Positions 1 through 6,290 of a stretch of DNA of 11,451 bases are shown here, in pieces (position 1 is the first letter of the stretch; each line of letters begins with the position of its first letter). The DNA lies in the NCBI GenBank assembly GCA_021848165.1, contig JAJZMW010000003.1:1-11451 (forward strand), given 5' to 3'. This DNA is from Thermoplasmata archaeon (lineage in GTDB: Archaea; Thermoplasmatota; Thermoplasmata; Lutacidiplasmatales; UBA184). The translations under genes were made by a program, and so were the position numbers. The notes below the pieces were generated by a model that worked only from the letters and a program-made list of their open reading frames with translations, made no database searches and was not told where the DNA came from.

Positions 1-189
1 ACTCCCAGTTCGCCGCGATGGCTAGGAACGCGCCCCCGAACGGGAGGGCCGGCGCGATCTTCACGATGCTCTCCGACCATGGGAACCGACCGATGGCGTA
101 GAACGAGAGGGCGGCAGGCTGAATCCGTAGGCGAAGATTCCAAGCGCGGTCGGGTCTCCGTTCGCGGCGGTCGCAGACTCTTCGATCAT
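1..189 (-). CDS. Probable acetate/succinate transporter family (GPR1/FUN34/YaaH) N-terminus, partial, apparently frameshifted
   Basis: The minus-strand ATG at 189-187 follows a strong AAGGAGG ribosome binding site. It opens a protein beginning MIEESATAANGDPTALGIF, resembling the N-terminal start of the first helix of YaaH/SatP-type uptake carriers (usual motif NPAPLGL). The reading frame is lost near 112-117. The ATG frame then gives unlikely Pro/Ser/Arg-rich residues and stops at 63-61. Shifting frame there restores a hydrophobic segment (AALSFYAIGRFPW, then ALPFGGAFLAIAANWE) that runs open to the window edge and resembles the family's GG...AG..E helix. One missing C on the plus strand (gcggcagg versus gcggccagg) would repair it. 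This is either a sequencing or assembly error or a recent pseudogene. Family members are small six-helix membrane proteins importing acetate or related anions. The family call rests on about 60 residues only, and the rest of the gene lies outside the window. Confidence 0.5.
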
Positions 190-192
190 GCG

Positions 193-199
193 CCTCCTT
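193..199 (-). promoter_or_regulatory. Shine-Dalgarno site of the transporter gene
   Basis: On the minus strand AAGGAGG lies three bases before the ATG at 189. It is the strongest ribosome binding site in the window and fixes this start, which otherwise would be doubtful because the frame breaks soon after. It also shows that the organism uses SD-led translation alongside leaderless starts. Confidence 0.6.
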
Positions 200-340
200 C
201 GACCCCCTCGGGCGGGGGCCCTTGGTCCTCTCGATGCACGCGAGTCTTGCCAAGCCCGGAGAAGCTCGCGCCCAACGAGCGAGGAGCTTCGAGCGACCCG
301 GATGGTGCGAGGGCGGGCGCCGATTCCGCCCGGTGAATGC

Positions 341-350
341 TATAATCTAT
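341..350 (+). promoter_or_regulatory. TATA-like box in the divergent region, promoter of the GltD-like gene
   Basis: The sequence tataatctat is the only AT-rich patch in the 213-base gap between the divergent transporter and GltD-like genes. It is centred about 58 bases before the ATG at 403. With the usual archaeal spacing of about 25 bases, transcription would start near 370 and leave a leader of about 30 bases, with only a weak SD candidate (ggacgg) before the ATG. The minus strand of the same patch reads GATTATAG, so it might also serve the transporter gene; that is speculative. Confidence 0.5.
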
Positions 351-402
351 GGATTCCCAACACTAGCGGAGGCCGAGCCGGGCGCAACCCGTCGGACGGA
401 TC

Positions 403-1833
403 ATGGATCGCTACGAGAGGGTCCCGATCGCCGAGGAGAACCGGGAAGAACGGATCGAGAAGTTCGCCCTGATCACCCAGCCCTACACGCTGGAGGAGGC
501 GGTCCTCGAGGGGCAACGCTGCCTCGATTGCGCGATGCCCTACTGCGTCCAGGGATGCCCGATCACGCAGGACTGCCGCGGCTACAACGTCCTGATCGGT
601 CTCCGGGACTTTGACGGCGCCGCCCGCCTGACGTTGCGGGACAATCCCCTGTCGACGGTGCTCTGCAAGACATGCTACCACTTCTGCGAGGACGATTGCA
701 TCATGAGCGGGCGCGGGGTTCCGATCGCCATCCGCCAGCTCAAGCGCGCCGCCCTGGACTTCGGTAAGTCCGACCTGATGTACGTGCCCAGCAAGCCGAA
801 GAGCGTCCGGATCGCGGTCGTCGGGGCCGGCCCGACCGGGCTCATGGCGGCCTGGGACCTCGGCATCCGCGGCTACTCCGTGACCGTGTTCGAGTCGGAG
901 CCGTTCGTCGGGGGCCAGATCAACACGATCCCGCGCTATCACCTCGAGACCGACGACCTCGACACCGATCTCGCCCGCTGGCGGAACCTCGACATCACCT
1001 TCGTCGGCGGCAAGCGGGCCGGGGCCGATTACACCCCGAAGAGCCTCCTCGCGGAGGGATACGAGGCGGTCCTCGTCTCGGTCGGCGCCTCGAAGGCGCG
1101 CGAGCTGGGCATCCCCGGCGAGCACCTGCCGGGGGTCTATCACGCCCTTCCGTTCCTCTTGGCGATCAACAAAGGTCCGCAAGGATTGTTCGGCCGCACG
1201 AACCGCCACGTCGTCGTGATCGGGGCCGGGGACGTCGCCCTGGACGCCGCGCGCTCGGCCCGGCGCCTCTCGGGGGGAGGGGATGTCTCGCTCGTCTACC
1301 GGCGGGGTCCCGAGGACATGAAGGCGACCGAGGAGGAGAAGGAAGGAGGCGAGATCGAGGGGATCCGCTACGTCTTCTTCCGGGCGCCGAAGGCGATCCT
1401 GGGGACGGAGCATGTCGAAGGGCTCGTCGTCGAACGGACCGAGCACGGACCTCCGGACGCGAAAGGCCGACGCAGCCTGGTCGTCGTGCCGAACTCGGAG
1501 GAGACGATCCCCTGCGACATGATCGTGGTCGCCGTGGGCGAGGTCGCCGACGTCGATGGATTCGAGCCCGACTACGACTTCAAGTTCGCCTCGATGGGGT
1601 GGCCCGAAGGGAAAACGGAGGAGTGGATGACCGACGTGGAAGGGGTCTTCGCCACCGGCGGCCGCTCCGTCGTCCACGCGATGGGCGCCGGCGGACGCGC
1701 GGCCCAGGCGATCGAGGAGTACCTCGCGAAGAAGCACGGACGCACTCCGGAGCCGCGGCCGGACCCGTTCGGGGGCCCGACGCCCCCACCGCCCCGTCCG
1801 CCGGGATACGGCGGGCCGACCTGGACCCCCTGA
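403..1833 (+). CDS. gltD: GltD-type NAD(P)H/FAD/[4Fe-4S] oxidoreductase (glutamate synthase small-subunit family)
   Basis: This 476-residue protein has the full GltD layout. Two N-terminal Cys clusters (C40, C43, C48, C52, and C88, C91, C95, C99) are the usual [4Fe-4S] ligands. An FAD-binding GAGPTG lies at 141-146, and a second Rossmann motif GAGDVALD at 274-281 is followed by the VYRR segment (298-301) typical of NAD(P)H binding. In bacteria GltD passes electrons from NADPH to the glutamate-forming GltB subunit; relatives serve in NfnSL, SudA and other electron-bifurcating or sulfide enzymes. No large-subunit gene is adjacent, so the partner is unknown and the gene symbol is provisional. 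Oddities: the C-terminal FAD motif, normally FAAGD plus a short loop, reads FATGGRS and is about five residues shorter. The last 30 residues form a Pro/Gly-rich tail (from about 449) outside the fold. The ATG at 403 is preceded by a plausible TATA box and leaves the first cluster at the family-typical distance. Confidence 0.9.
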   Translation: MDRYERVPIAEENREERIEKFALITQPYTLEEAVLEGQRCLDCAMPYCVQGCPITQDCRGYNVLIGLRDFDGAARLTLRDNPLSTVLCKTCYHFCEDDCIMSGRGVPIAIRQLKRAALDFGKSDLMYVPSKPKSVRIAVVGAGPTGLMAAWDLGIRGYSVTVFESEPFVGGQINTIPRYHLETDDLDTDLARWRNLDITFVGGKRAGADYTPKSLLAEGYEAVLVSVGASKARELGIPGEHLPGVYHALPFLLAINKGPQGLFGRTNRHVVVIGAGDVALDAARSARRLSGGGDVSLVYRRGPEDMKATEEEKEGGEIEGIRYVFFRAPKAILGTEHVEGLVVERTEHGPPDAKGRRSLVVVPNSEETIPCDMIVVAVGEVADVDGFEPDYDFKFASMGWPEGKTEEWMTDVEGVFATGGRSVVHAMGAGGRAAQAIEEYLAKKHGRTPEPRPDPFGGPTPPPPRPPGYGGPTWTP

Positions 1834-1860
1834 TCGGCGTCTCGGCCGTCGCTGCGGGCC

Positions 1861-1865
1861 TTATA
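1861..1865 (+). promoter_or_regulatory. TATA-like box of the GNAT gene (leaderless start)
   Basis: The ttata is an isolated AT-rich patch in the 55-base gap after the GltD-like gene. It is centred 26 bases before the GTG at 1889, so transcription would begin at or next to the start codon. There is no SD sequence before that GTG, which fits a leaderless message and separates this gene from the upstream transcript. Confidence 0.5.
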
Positions 1866-1888
1866 GGAGCCGGTCCCCTCCGCCGGCG

Positions 1889-2386
1889 GTGCCGACCTCC
1901 GCCCACGGTCTCCACATCACCCTCCGCCCGGTACGCGACGAGGATCTCCCGGTCTTCTTCGACCATCTGGGCGACGCGAAGGCGCGCTACCAGGCGGGAT
2001 TCGTTCCGACGGACGCCACCGACCGGGAGGCGTTCGGGGCCCGATGGCGACGGATGCTGTCGGATCCGACCGCTCTGGCGTGCACGATCGTCTGCAACGA
2101 ACGGGCGGCGGGTCACCTCCTCCTCTTCGATCTCGAGGGGCAGCGCTCCGTTGGGTACTGGCTCGGACGCGAGTACTGGGGTCGGGGGATCGCCACCCGC
2201 GCGCTGTCTGCCTTCCTGGACGAAGTGACCGAGCGGCCCCTTTACGCGCGCGTGGTGGAGGACAATCGCCCGTCGATGGGGGTCCTCGAGCGCAACGGGT
2301 TTCGGCGGATCGGGGAGAACCGGATCTTCGCGACGGCCCGTGCCGCCCACGTGCGGGAATGGATCTACGAGCGGGTGGCTCCGTAA
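1889..2386 (+). CDS. GNAT-family N-acetyltransferase (RimJ/RimL-like)
   Basis: This 165-residue protein is a single GNAT domain of normal length. The N-terminal HITLRPVRDEDL (9-20) is the first strand typical of RimJ/RimL-type proteins. Motif A, SVGYWLGREYWGRGIATRA (87-105), carries the acetyl-CoA pyrophosphate loop W-G-R-G-I-A, and motif B is N126..S129..VLERNGF. Members move an acetyl group from acetyl-CoA to an amine, often a protein N-terminus or small molecule; the substrate cannot be told from sequence. The GTG start is chosen because it lies 26 bases after a ttata box with no SD, suggesting leaderless translation. The gene ends 33 bases before the tag ATG, in the same frame, so the two could be cotranscribed. 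Confidence 0.9.
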   Translation: MPTSAHGLHITLRPVRDEDLPVFFDHLGDAKARYQAGFVPTDATDREAFGARWRRMLSDPTALACTIVCNERAAGHLLLFDLEGQRSVGYWLGREYWGRGIATRALSAFLDEVTERPLYARVVEDNRPSMGVLERNGFRRIGENRIFATARAAHVREWIYERVAP

Positions 2387-2389
2387 GGT

Positions 2390-2416
2390 TCCCCCCGGGG
2401 GCGGCGCGCGGGGGGA
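2390..2416 (+). repeat. GC-rich inverted repeat between the GNAT and tag genes
   Basis: Seven bases (tcccccc, 2390-2396) can pair with ggggga-type sequence at 2410-2416 across a 13-base loop. The right arm contains the G-rich stretch just before the proposed tag ATG at 2420, so a folded RNA could hide its ribosome binding site, or the hairpin could end the GNAT transcript. No T-tract follows. Homopolymer runs of G and C form such pairs by chance in DNA this GC-rich, so function is uncertain. Confidence 0.25.
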
Positions 2417-2419
2417 GAG

Positions 2420-3298
2420 ATGGGGGGCCGTACCGGATCGGCGGTCAGCCGCCGCGGGGCGCGCGGGCCGTTGACCCACGGACCCCCGCGGCGCGCCCCA
2501 CGCGCGGAGCCGCAAGGGCCTCCCGAACCACCCCCGCGGGCTGCGAGCCCCTGCATCGCGCGCTGCCCGTGGGCGGATTCCGACCCGCAGATGCGCCGAT
2601 ACCACGACCGGGAGTGGGGGGTACCCGAGCGCTCGTCGCGCCGGCTCTGGGAAAAGCTGGCGCTCGACGGCTTCCAAGCCGGCCTCTCGTGGCGGACGAT
2701 CTTGCGCAAGCGAGCCGCCTTCCGGCGGGCGTTCGCCGGCTTCGACCCGACCCGGGTCGCGCGCTTCACGGAGCGAGACGTGCGGCGGTTGCTGCGGGAT
2801 CCCGGGATCGTCCGATCTCGGGCCAAGATCGTAGCGACGATCGACGGCGCGCGCGCCATGCTGGCGATGGAGCGGGCGGGGCTCCCGTTCGCCAAGTTCG
2901 TCTGGGGGTACGTCGGAGGCGCGCCGCGCCGAGGGACCGGACGTCCGATCGACCGGAACCGAACGTCCACGGCGCTCTCCGCGGAACTGCGCCGGCGCGG
3001 GTTCCGCTTCGTCGGACCGGTCATCGTCTACGCGTGGATGCAGGCCGTCGGCCTCGTCAACGATCACGTCCCCGGATGTTTTCGTCGTTCCGAGGTGGAT
3101 CGGGACTCGAGGCGAGGGAGGCGCGCGCTTTCGGCGCAGCCGCCCCGGCGCAGGATCCCGAGGAGCCGGAGCACCAGGGCGGCGATCGACAAGTTCGCTC
3201 CGCCGGCCGCCCGGCCGGCGCTCGGGTTGGGCCCGGACGGCGGACCCGGGAGTCCTGCCGACCGAACTGCGGCGGGCGCCCGACGGCGGGGGCGATAG
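2420..3298 (+). CDS. tag: DNA-3-methyladenine glycosylase I (Tag)
   Basis: The core (about residues 46-225) matches Tag, which cuts 3-methyladenine from alkylated DNA to begin base-excision repair. The zinc ligands of the E. coli enzyme (C4, H17, H175, C179) are all present as C49, H62, H216 and C220, with the same internal spacing. The segments YHDREWGVPE, GFQAGLSWRTIL and GLVNDHVPGCFRR are diagnostic. The base-recognition Glu (E38 in E. coli) is Asp here (D83). The core is extended at both ends, giving 292 residues against about 187 for E. coli. The first 45 residues are Pro/Arg/Gly-rich with no alternative start other than TTG at 2471. The last 70 (after about 223) are Arg/Pro/Gly-rich and may simply be read-through of stop-poor GC-rich DNA. 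The ATG at 2420 follows a purine-rich ggggagag and is the first start after the in-frame stop of the GNAT gene. The function is secure; both termini are not. Confidence 0.92.
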   Translation: MGGRTGSAVSRRGARGPLTHGPPRRAPRAEPQGPPEPPPRAASPCIARCPWADSDPQMRRYHDREWGVPERSSRRLWEKLALDGFQAGLSWRTILRKRAAFRRAFAGFDPTRVARFTERDVRRLLRDPGIVRSRAKIVATIDGARAMLAMERAGLPFAKFVWGYVGGAPRRGTGRPIDRNRTSTALSAELRRRGFRFVGPVIVYAWMQAVGLVNDHVPGCFRRSEVDRDSRRGRRALSAQPPRRRIPRSRSTRAAIDKFAPPAARPALGLGPDGGPGSPADRTAAGARRRGR

Positions 3299-3780
3299 GG
3301 GTCGGCGCGACGAGGAGGTCCGCGACGAGGAGGCCCGCCCCGAAGAGGCACCGCCCCCCGCCCCCGATCCGAAGGATCCGCCCCGCGACATGGGAATCCG
3401 GCCCATCCGAACCCTCGGCGTGCGCCGGCCGGGTGAGGGGAGCCGGCGCGGGGGCCGCGAGCGCAGGCCCGCCCGATTCGCGAAGCCGGGCATGGGCCCG
3501 TACGAAGCGCCGCACGCGGGACACCGAGAGCCCGAGCAGGGAGCCCGCACCATCTCCGTCCGGAGGCTGACCGGCCGATCCTCGCGTTCCGGCCGTCCTC
3601 ACCACACCGCTCGCCCGGAACCGGTGCGCCACGACGACCGACGCCCTCCCCGCTCCGGGAGAGGACGGCCGATCTTCGACCGTGGGGGCCGCCCATCGCA
3701 GGATGTTCGCCCCCGGCCGCCGGGCAAGCGCGTCCGCTCCCCGCGCCGGCGGCCCGTCGGGCCGGCGGAGGGACCGGTCG
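3299..3780. other. Non-coding or unresolved stretch between convergent tag and H+-ATPase genes
   Basis: These 482 bases separate two convergent genes and hold no gene I can support. Every frame is long and open because the DNA is very GC-rich, and the translations are mostly Arg, Pro, Gly and Ser. One minus-strand frame has coding-like base use (low GC at codon position 2). It includes SLLGLSVSRVRRFVRAH, helix-turn-helix-like, near 3490-3550, and a hydrophobic LFGAGLLVADLLVAPTPIA near 3290-3350. It has no clear start or promoter and runs on into the tag tail. It may be a decayed or unrecognised small gene. A 15-base tandem repeat lies at 3306-3335. Confidence 0.4.
3306..3335. repeat. 15-base tandem direct repeat, two copies
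   Basis: The unit cgcgacgaggaggtc (3306-3320) is followed at once by cgcgacgaggaggcc (3321-3335), differing at one base. On the minus strand it would encode LLVADLLVA in the frame with coding-like base use. It probably reflects slippage; no function can be assigned. Confidence 0.6.
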
Positions 3781-6162
3781 TTACGGAGCGGGATCCGGGG
3801 GAGCGGCCGGCGGTCTCGCGCCGGGGCCGGGATCCGCTCCCGACAGCACGCGCAGGAGCCGGCGCTTGAGCGGATCGAGCAGGAGCGTAAGCCCGACGAC
3901 CGCCGCACCGATCACCGCCAGGATCTCGGCGGGGGCCGCCGACATTCCGATCCCGAAGAGGGCGAGCATCGTCACCCCCGCGACCACTCCGATCGTGCTC
4001 GCCGCCACGTAGCGCCCCGGCCGGTCCGACCAGAGCGAGCCGCCCGTTCGAACGAGGTAGACCGTCGCTTGGGCGGAGTAGACGAGCGTCACGAAGACGA
4101 GCGTCTGGACCGCGCTCAGCGGAACCCCGAGGATCCAGAGGGGAACGAGGAAGACCGAGAAGGAGAGCGCCAGCCAGACGACCCCGAGGACGGCGGAGAC
4201 GCCCACCAACGCCCGGACGTTCCAGCGATTCGGACCGGTCGATCCCGTCGCCCGGTCGCTCGCGAGCGACATCGTGACGAAGTCGTTCGCGAAGACCAGG
4301 AAGATCATCAGCGTGGGCGTGCTCGCGAGATCGCCCGAGACGACGAGCCCGATCGAGAGCAACGTCACGAACTCCAGCACCTTCGTCGTCTTCACGAGCG
4401 TGTAGGTCTCGAGCCGGCGGTAGACGCGGCGACCCGATCGGACCGCCGCGGCGATCCCTTCGATGCCGGGCCGGGTCAGCACGATGCGCGCCGAGGACTT
4501 CGCCACGTCCGTGGCGTTCGGCATCGCGATGCCCACGTCCGCCTGCCGGATCGCCGGGGCATCGTTGACCCCGTCGCCGGTCATGCCGACGACCTCGCCG
4601 GCCGACTGGAGCGTCCGGACGATCTCGAACTTGTCCTCGGGGAGGACCCCCGCGAGGATCTCGGAGCCGGCCGCCGCCCCGGGGAGCGACTCCCGTGCGG
4701 CGACCTCCCCCCGGAGCCCGAGCTGCCGGCCGATCGTGCGCGCCGTCGCGACCGTGTCGCCGGTGGCCATCACGACCCGGATGCCGGCGCGCTGAAGTCC
4801 GGCGATCACCGGAGCCGAGCTGGGACGCAACGTGTCTCGCAGGCCCAGCAGGCCGAGAAACGCCAGCCGCTGCGGCGGACCGACGGCGACGCCGAGCACC
4901 CGATCTCCCCGCGACGCGAGGAGCTCGATGCGGGGGCGGAGACCGGGGATCGCGGTGCCGGCCTCCGTGGCGAGCGTTTCCGGGGCGCCGAGCAGCACCC
5001 GGATCTCGGCGCCCTCGAGCGTTCGAACCACCGCCTCGGAGCGTTTGAGCGCGGGATCGAAGGGAACCCGCCGGACGACATCGAGGGGGGGCACGGCGTC
5101 CGCGCTCGCTCGAGCGGCGATGGCGAGGTCGATCGGATCCTGCGTCGCCGGATCGCTCGACGTGAGCGCCCACCGCAGCAGCTCGTCGGCGGACCGGCCG
5201 GGCTCGGGATCGAGGTCGGCCACCGCGAGCCGATTCTCGGTCAGCGTGCCGGTCTTGTCCATGACGATCGTGGTCATCGTCGCCGCTTCTTGCACCGCCG
5301 CCAGACCCGTCACCAGGACGCCCTCGTCCGCGAGGGTCACCGCTTCGATTGCGTTCGCGAGGGTGAACGTCGCCGGTAGGGCGACCGGGATCGCGAGGAC
5401 GAGCATGATCAACGCGAACGGAACGATCTCCGCCCAAGAGAGCCCGGCCAGAGCGGCGTAGCCGAGCGCGATCGCGAGCAGGGCGACGTCGAAGTACATC
5501 AGATAGCGGACCAGACCCACGACGAGCATCTCGAGGCGGCCCGGCGCGGCGGCGCTCTGAATGATCTCGGTCGTGCGGCCGAAGGTCGTGTGGGGGCCGG
5601 TCGCCGCGACCTCGACCGTCGCGGCGCCGTGGACGACCGTCGTCCCCGCCAGGACGGTGCCCCCGATTTCGACGTCCACCGCCAGGGATTCGCCCGTGAC
5701 GACCGACTGATCGATCCGGAGACCGTCGCCCCCGACCACCCGCCCATCGGCGGGGACCCGGTCGCCCTGGTGCAGCTCGATGCGATCGAGCGGAACGAGC
5801 TCTCGGGCCGGGCGCTGGACCCATCGCCCGTCCCGGGCGACGCGCACGAGCAGCGGCAAGCGCTCCTTGAGCAGCGCGACGGCCCGCTGGGAGTGCCCCT
5901 CTTGGAAGAAGCTCAGCAGCGCGTTGAACAGCAGCAGAGCCGCGATGAGCGTGGCATCGATCCAGCGACCGAGCCCGAGCTCGATCGCGAGCGTCACCTC
6001 GAGGATCCCCGGGACGAGACCGACGAACTTTCGCCCCAGGCGCACGATCTCCCGTTCGTGAACCTCCGCCACCTCGTTGAAGCCGAAGCGGGCCCGTTGA
6101 CGCAGGACCTCGGCGTCGGTCAGCCCCTCGTGCGCGACGGGGGCGGTCGTGGCTCCGAGCAT
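3781..6162 (-). CDS. Plasma-membrane proton-pump P-type ATPase (type IIIA)
   Basis: This 793-residue protein is complete and has every P-type signature in order: TGES (156-159) in the actuator domain, IPVALP (258-263) in helix 4, the phosphorylated Asp in DKTGTLT (D302), a KRSE nucleotide-binding motif (373-376) and GDGVND (529-534). Helix 4 (PVALPATFTLA) and the helix 6 segment FANDFVTMS, whose D627 aligns with the proton-binding Asp (D684) of plant AHA2, point to the type IIIA H+-ATPases also found in methanogens and acidophilic archaea. About ten membrane helices are visible. It would expel protons using ATP, supporting pH homeostasis and membrane potential. The long C-terminal autoinhibitory domain of plant and fungal pumps is absent; only a 25-residue Pro/Ala/Gly tail follows the last helix. 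No heavy-metal CxxC domain precedes the first helix, which argues against a copper or zinc exporter. The ATG at 6162 is preceded by GGGAG five bases upstream. The gene is last in the minus-strand series. Confidence 0.92.
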   Translation of the reverse strand: MLGATTAPVAHEGLTDAEVLRQRARFGFNEVAEVHEREIVRLGRKFVGLVPGILEVTLAIELGLGRWIDATLIAALLLFNALLSFFQEGHSQRAVALLKERLPLLVRVARDGRWVQRPARELVPLDRIELHQGDRVPADGRVVGGDGLRIDQSVVTGESLAVDVEIGGTVLAGTTVVHGAATVEVAATGPHTTFGRTTEIIQSAAAPGRLEMLVVGLVRYLMYFDVALLAIALGYAALAGLSWAEIVPFALIMLVLAIPVALPATFTLANAIEAVTLADEGVLVTGLAAVQEAATMTTIVMDKTGTLTENRLAVADLDPEPGRSADELLRWALTSSDPATQDPIDLAIAARASADAVPPLDVVRRVPFDPALKRSEAVVRTLEGAEIRVLLGAPETLATEAGTAIPGLRPRIELLASRGDRVLGVAVGPPQRLAFLGLLGLRDTLRPSSAPVIAGLQRAGIRVVMATGDTVATARTIGRQLGLRGEVAARESLPGAAAGSEILAGVLPEDKFEIVRTLQSAGEVVGMTGDGVNDAPAIRQADVGIAMPNATDVAKSSARIVLTRPGIEGIAAAVRSGRRVYRRLETYTLVKTTKVLEFVTLLSIGLVVSGDLASTPTLMIFLVFANDFVTMSLASDRATGSTGPNRWNVRALVGVSAVLGVVWLALSFSVFLVPLWILGVPLSAVQTLVFVTLVYSAQATVYLVRTGGSLWSDRPGRYVAASTIGVVAGVTMLALFGIGMSAAPAEILAVIGAAVVGLTLLLDPLKRRLLRVLSGADPGPGARPPAAPPDPAP

Positions 6163-6290
6163 CGCGCTCCCGGCAGCCCCGACAGGGAGATGATGGCGCG
6201 CCCCGGCGCCGCCGAGACCCCGGGAGCGACCCCGTCAACCCGGTTCGAGCGACCCCGCTTATCGGAGAGAGCGATGCGCGCCTGGGCGCG

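Noticed and set aside
340..1737. A 465-codon minus-strand frame opposite the GltD-like gene
   Set aside because: It is the antisense of a clearly conserved protein, and its Asp/Arg/Leu/Val-rich composition is the known reflection of GC-rich coding DNA.
1580..3553. A 657-codon minus-strand frame opposite the GNAT and tag genes
   Set aside because: Arg/Pro/Gly/Ser-rich without motifs, and antisense to two well-supported genes.
3599..6238. An 879-codon open frame on the same strand as, and overlapping, the ATPase gene
   Set aside because: It is a shifted-frame shadow: the product is almost entirely Arg, Gly, Pro, Ala and Asp with no domains, while the overlapping frame has all P-type ATPase motifs. 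Long empty frames are expected in stop-poor GC-rich DNA.
6257..6265. A minus-strand CCGATAAGC patch as ATPase promoter
   Set aside because: It sits about 99 bases before the ATG and is a poor TATA match, so I did not list it as a feature.
6163..6290. A possible tRNA, because cggttcgagc resembles a T-loop, in the gap between the SDR and ATPase genes
   Set aside because: No matching acceptor stem, anticodon arm or CCA-compatible fold could be made around it; a tRNA finder would settle the point.
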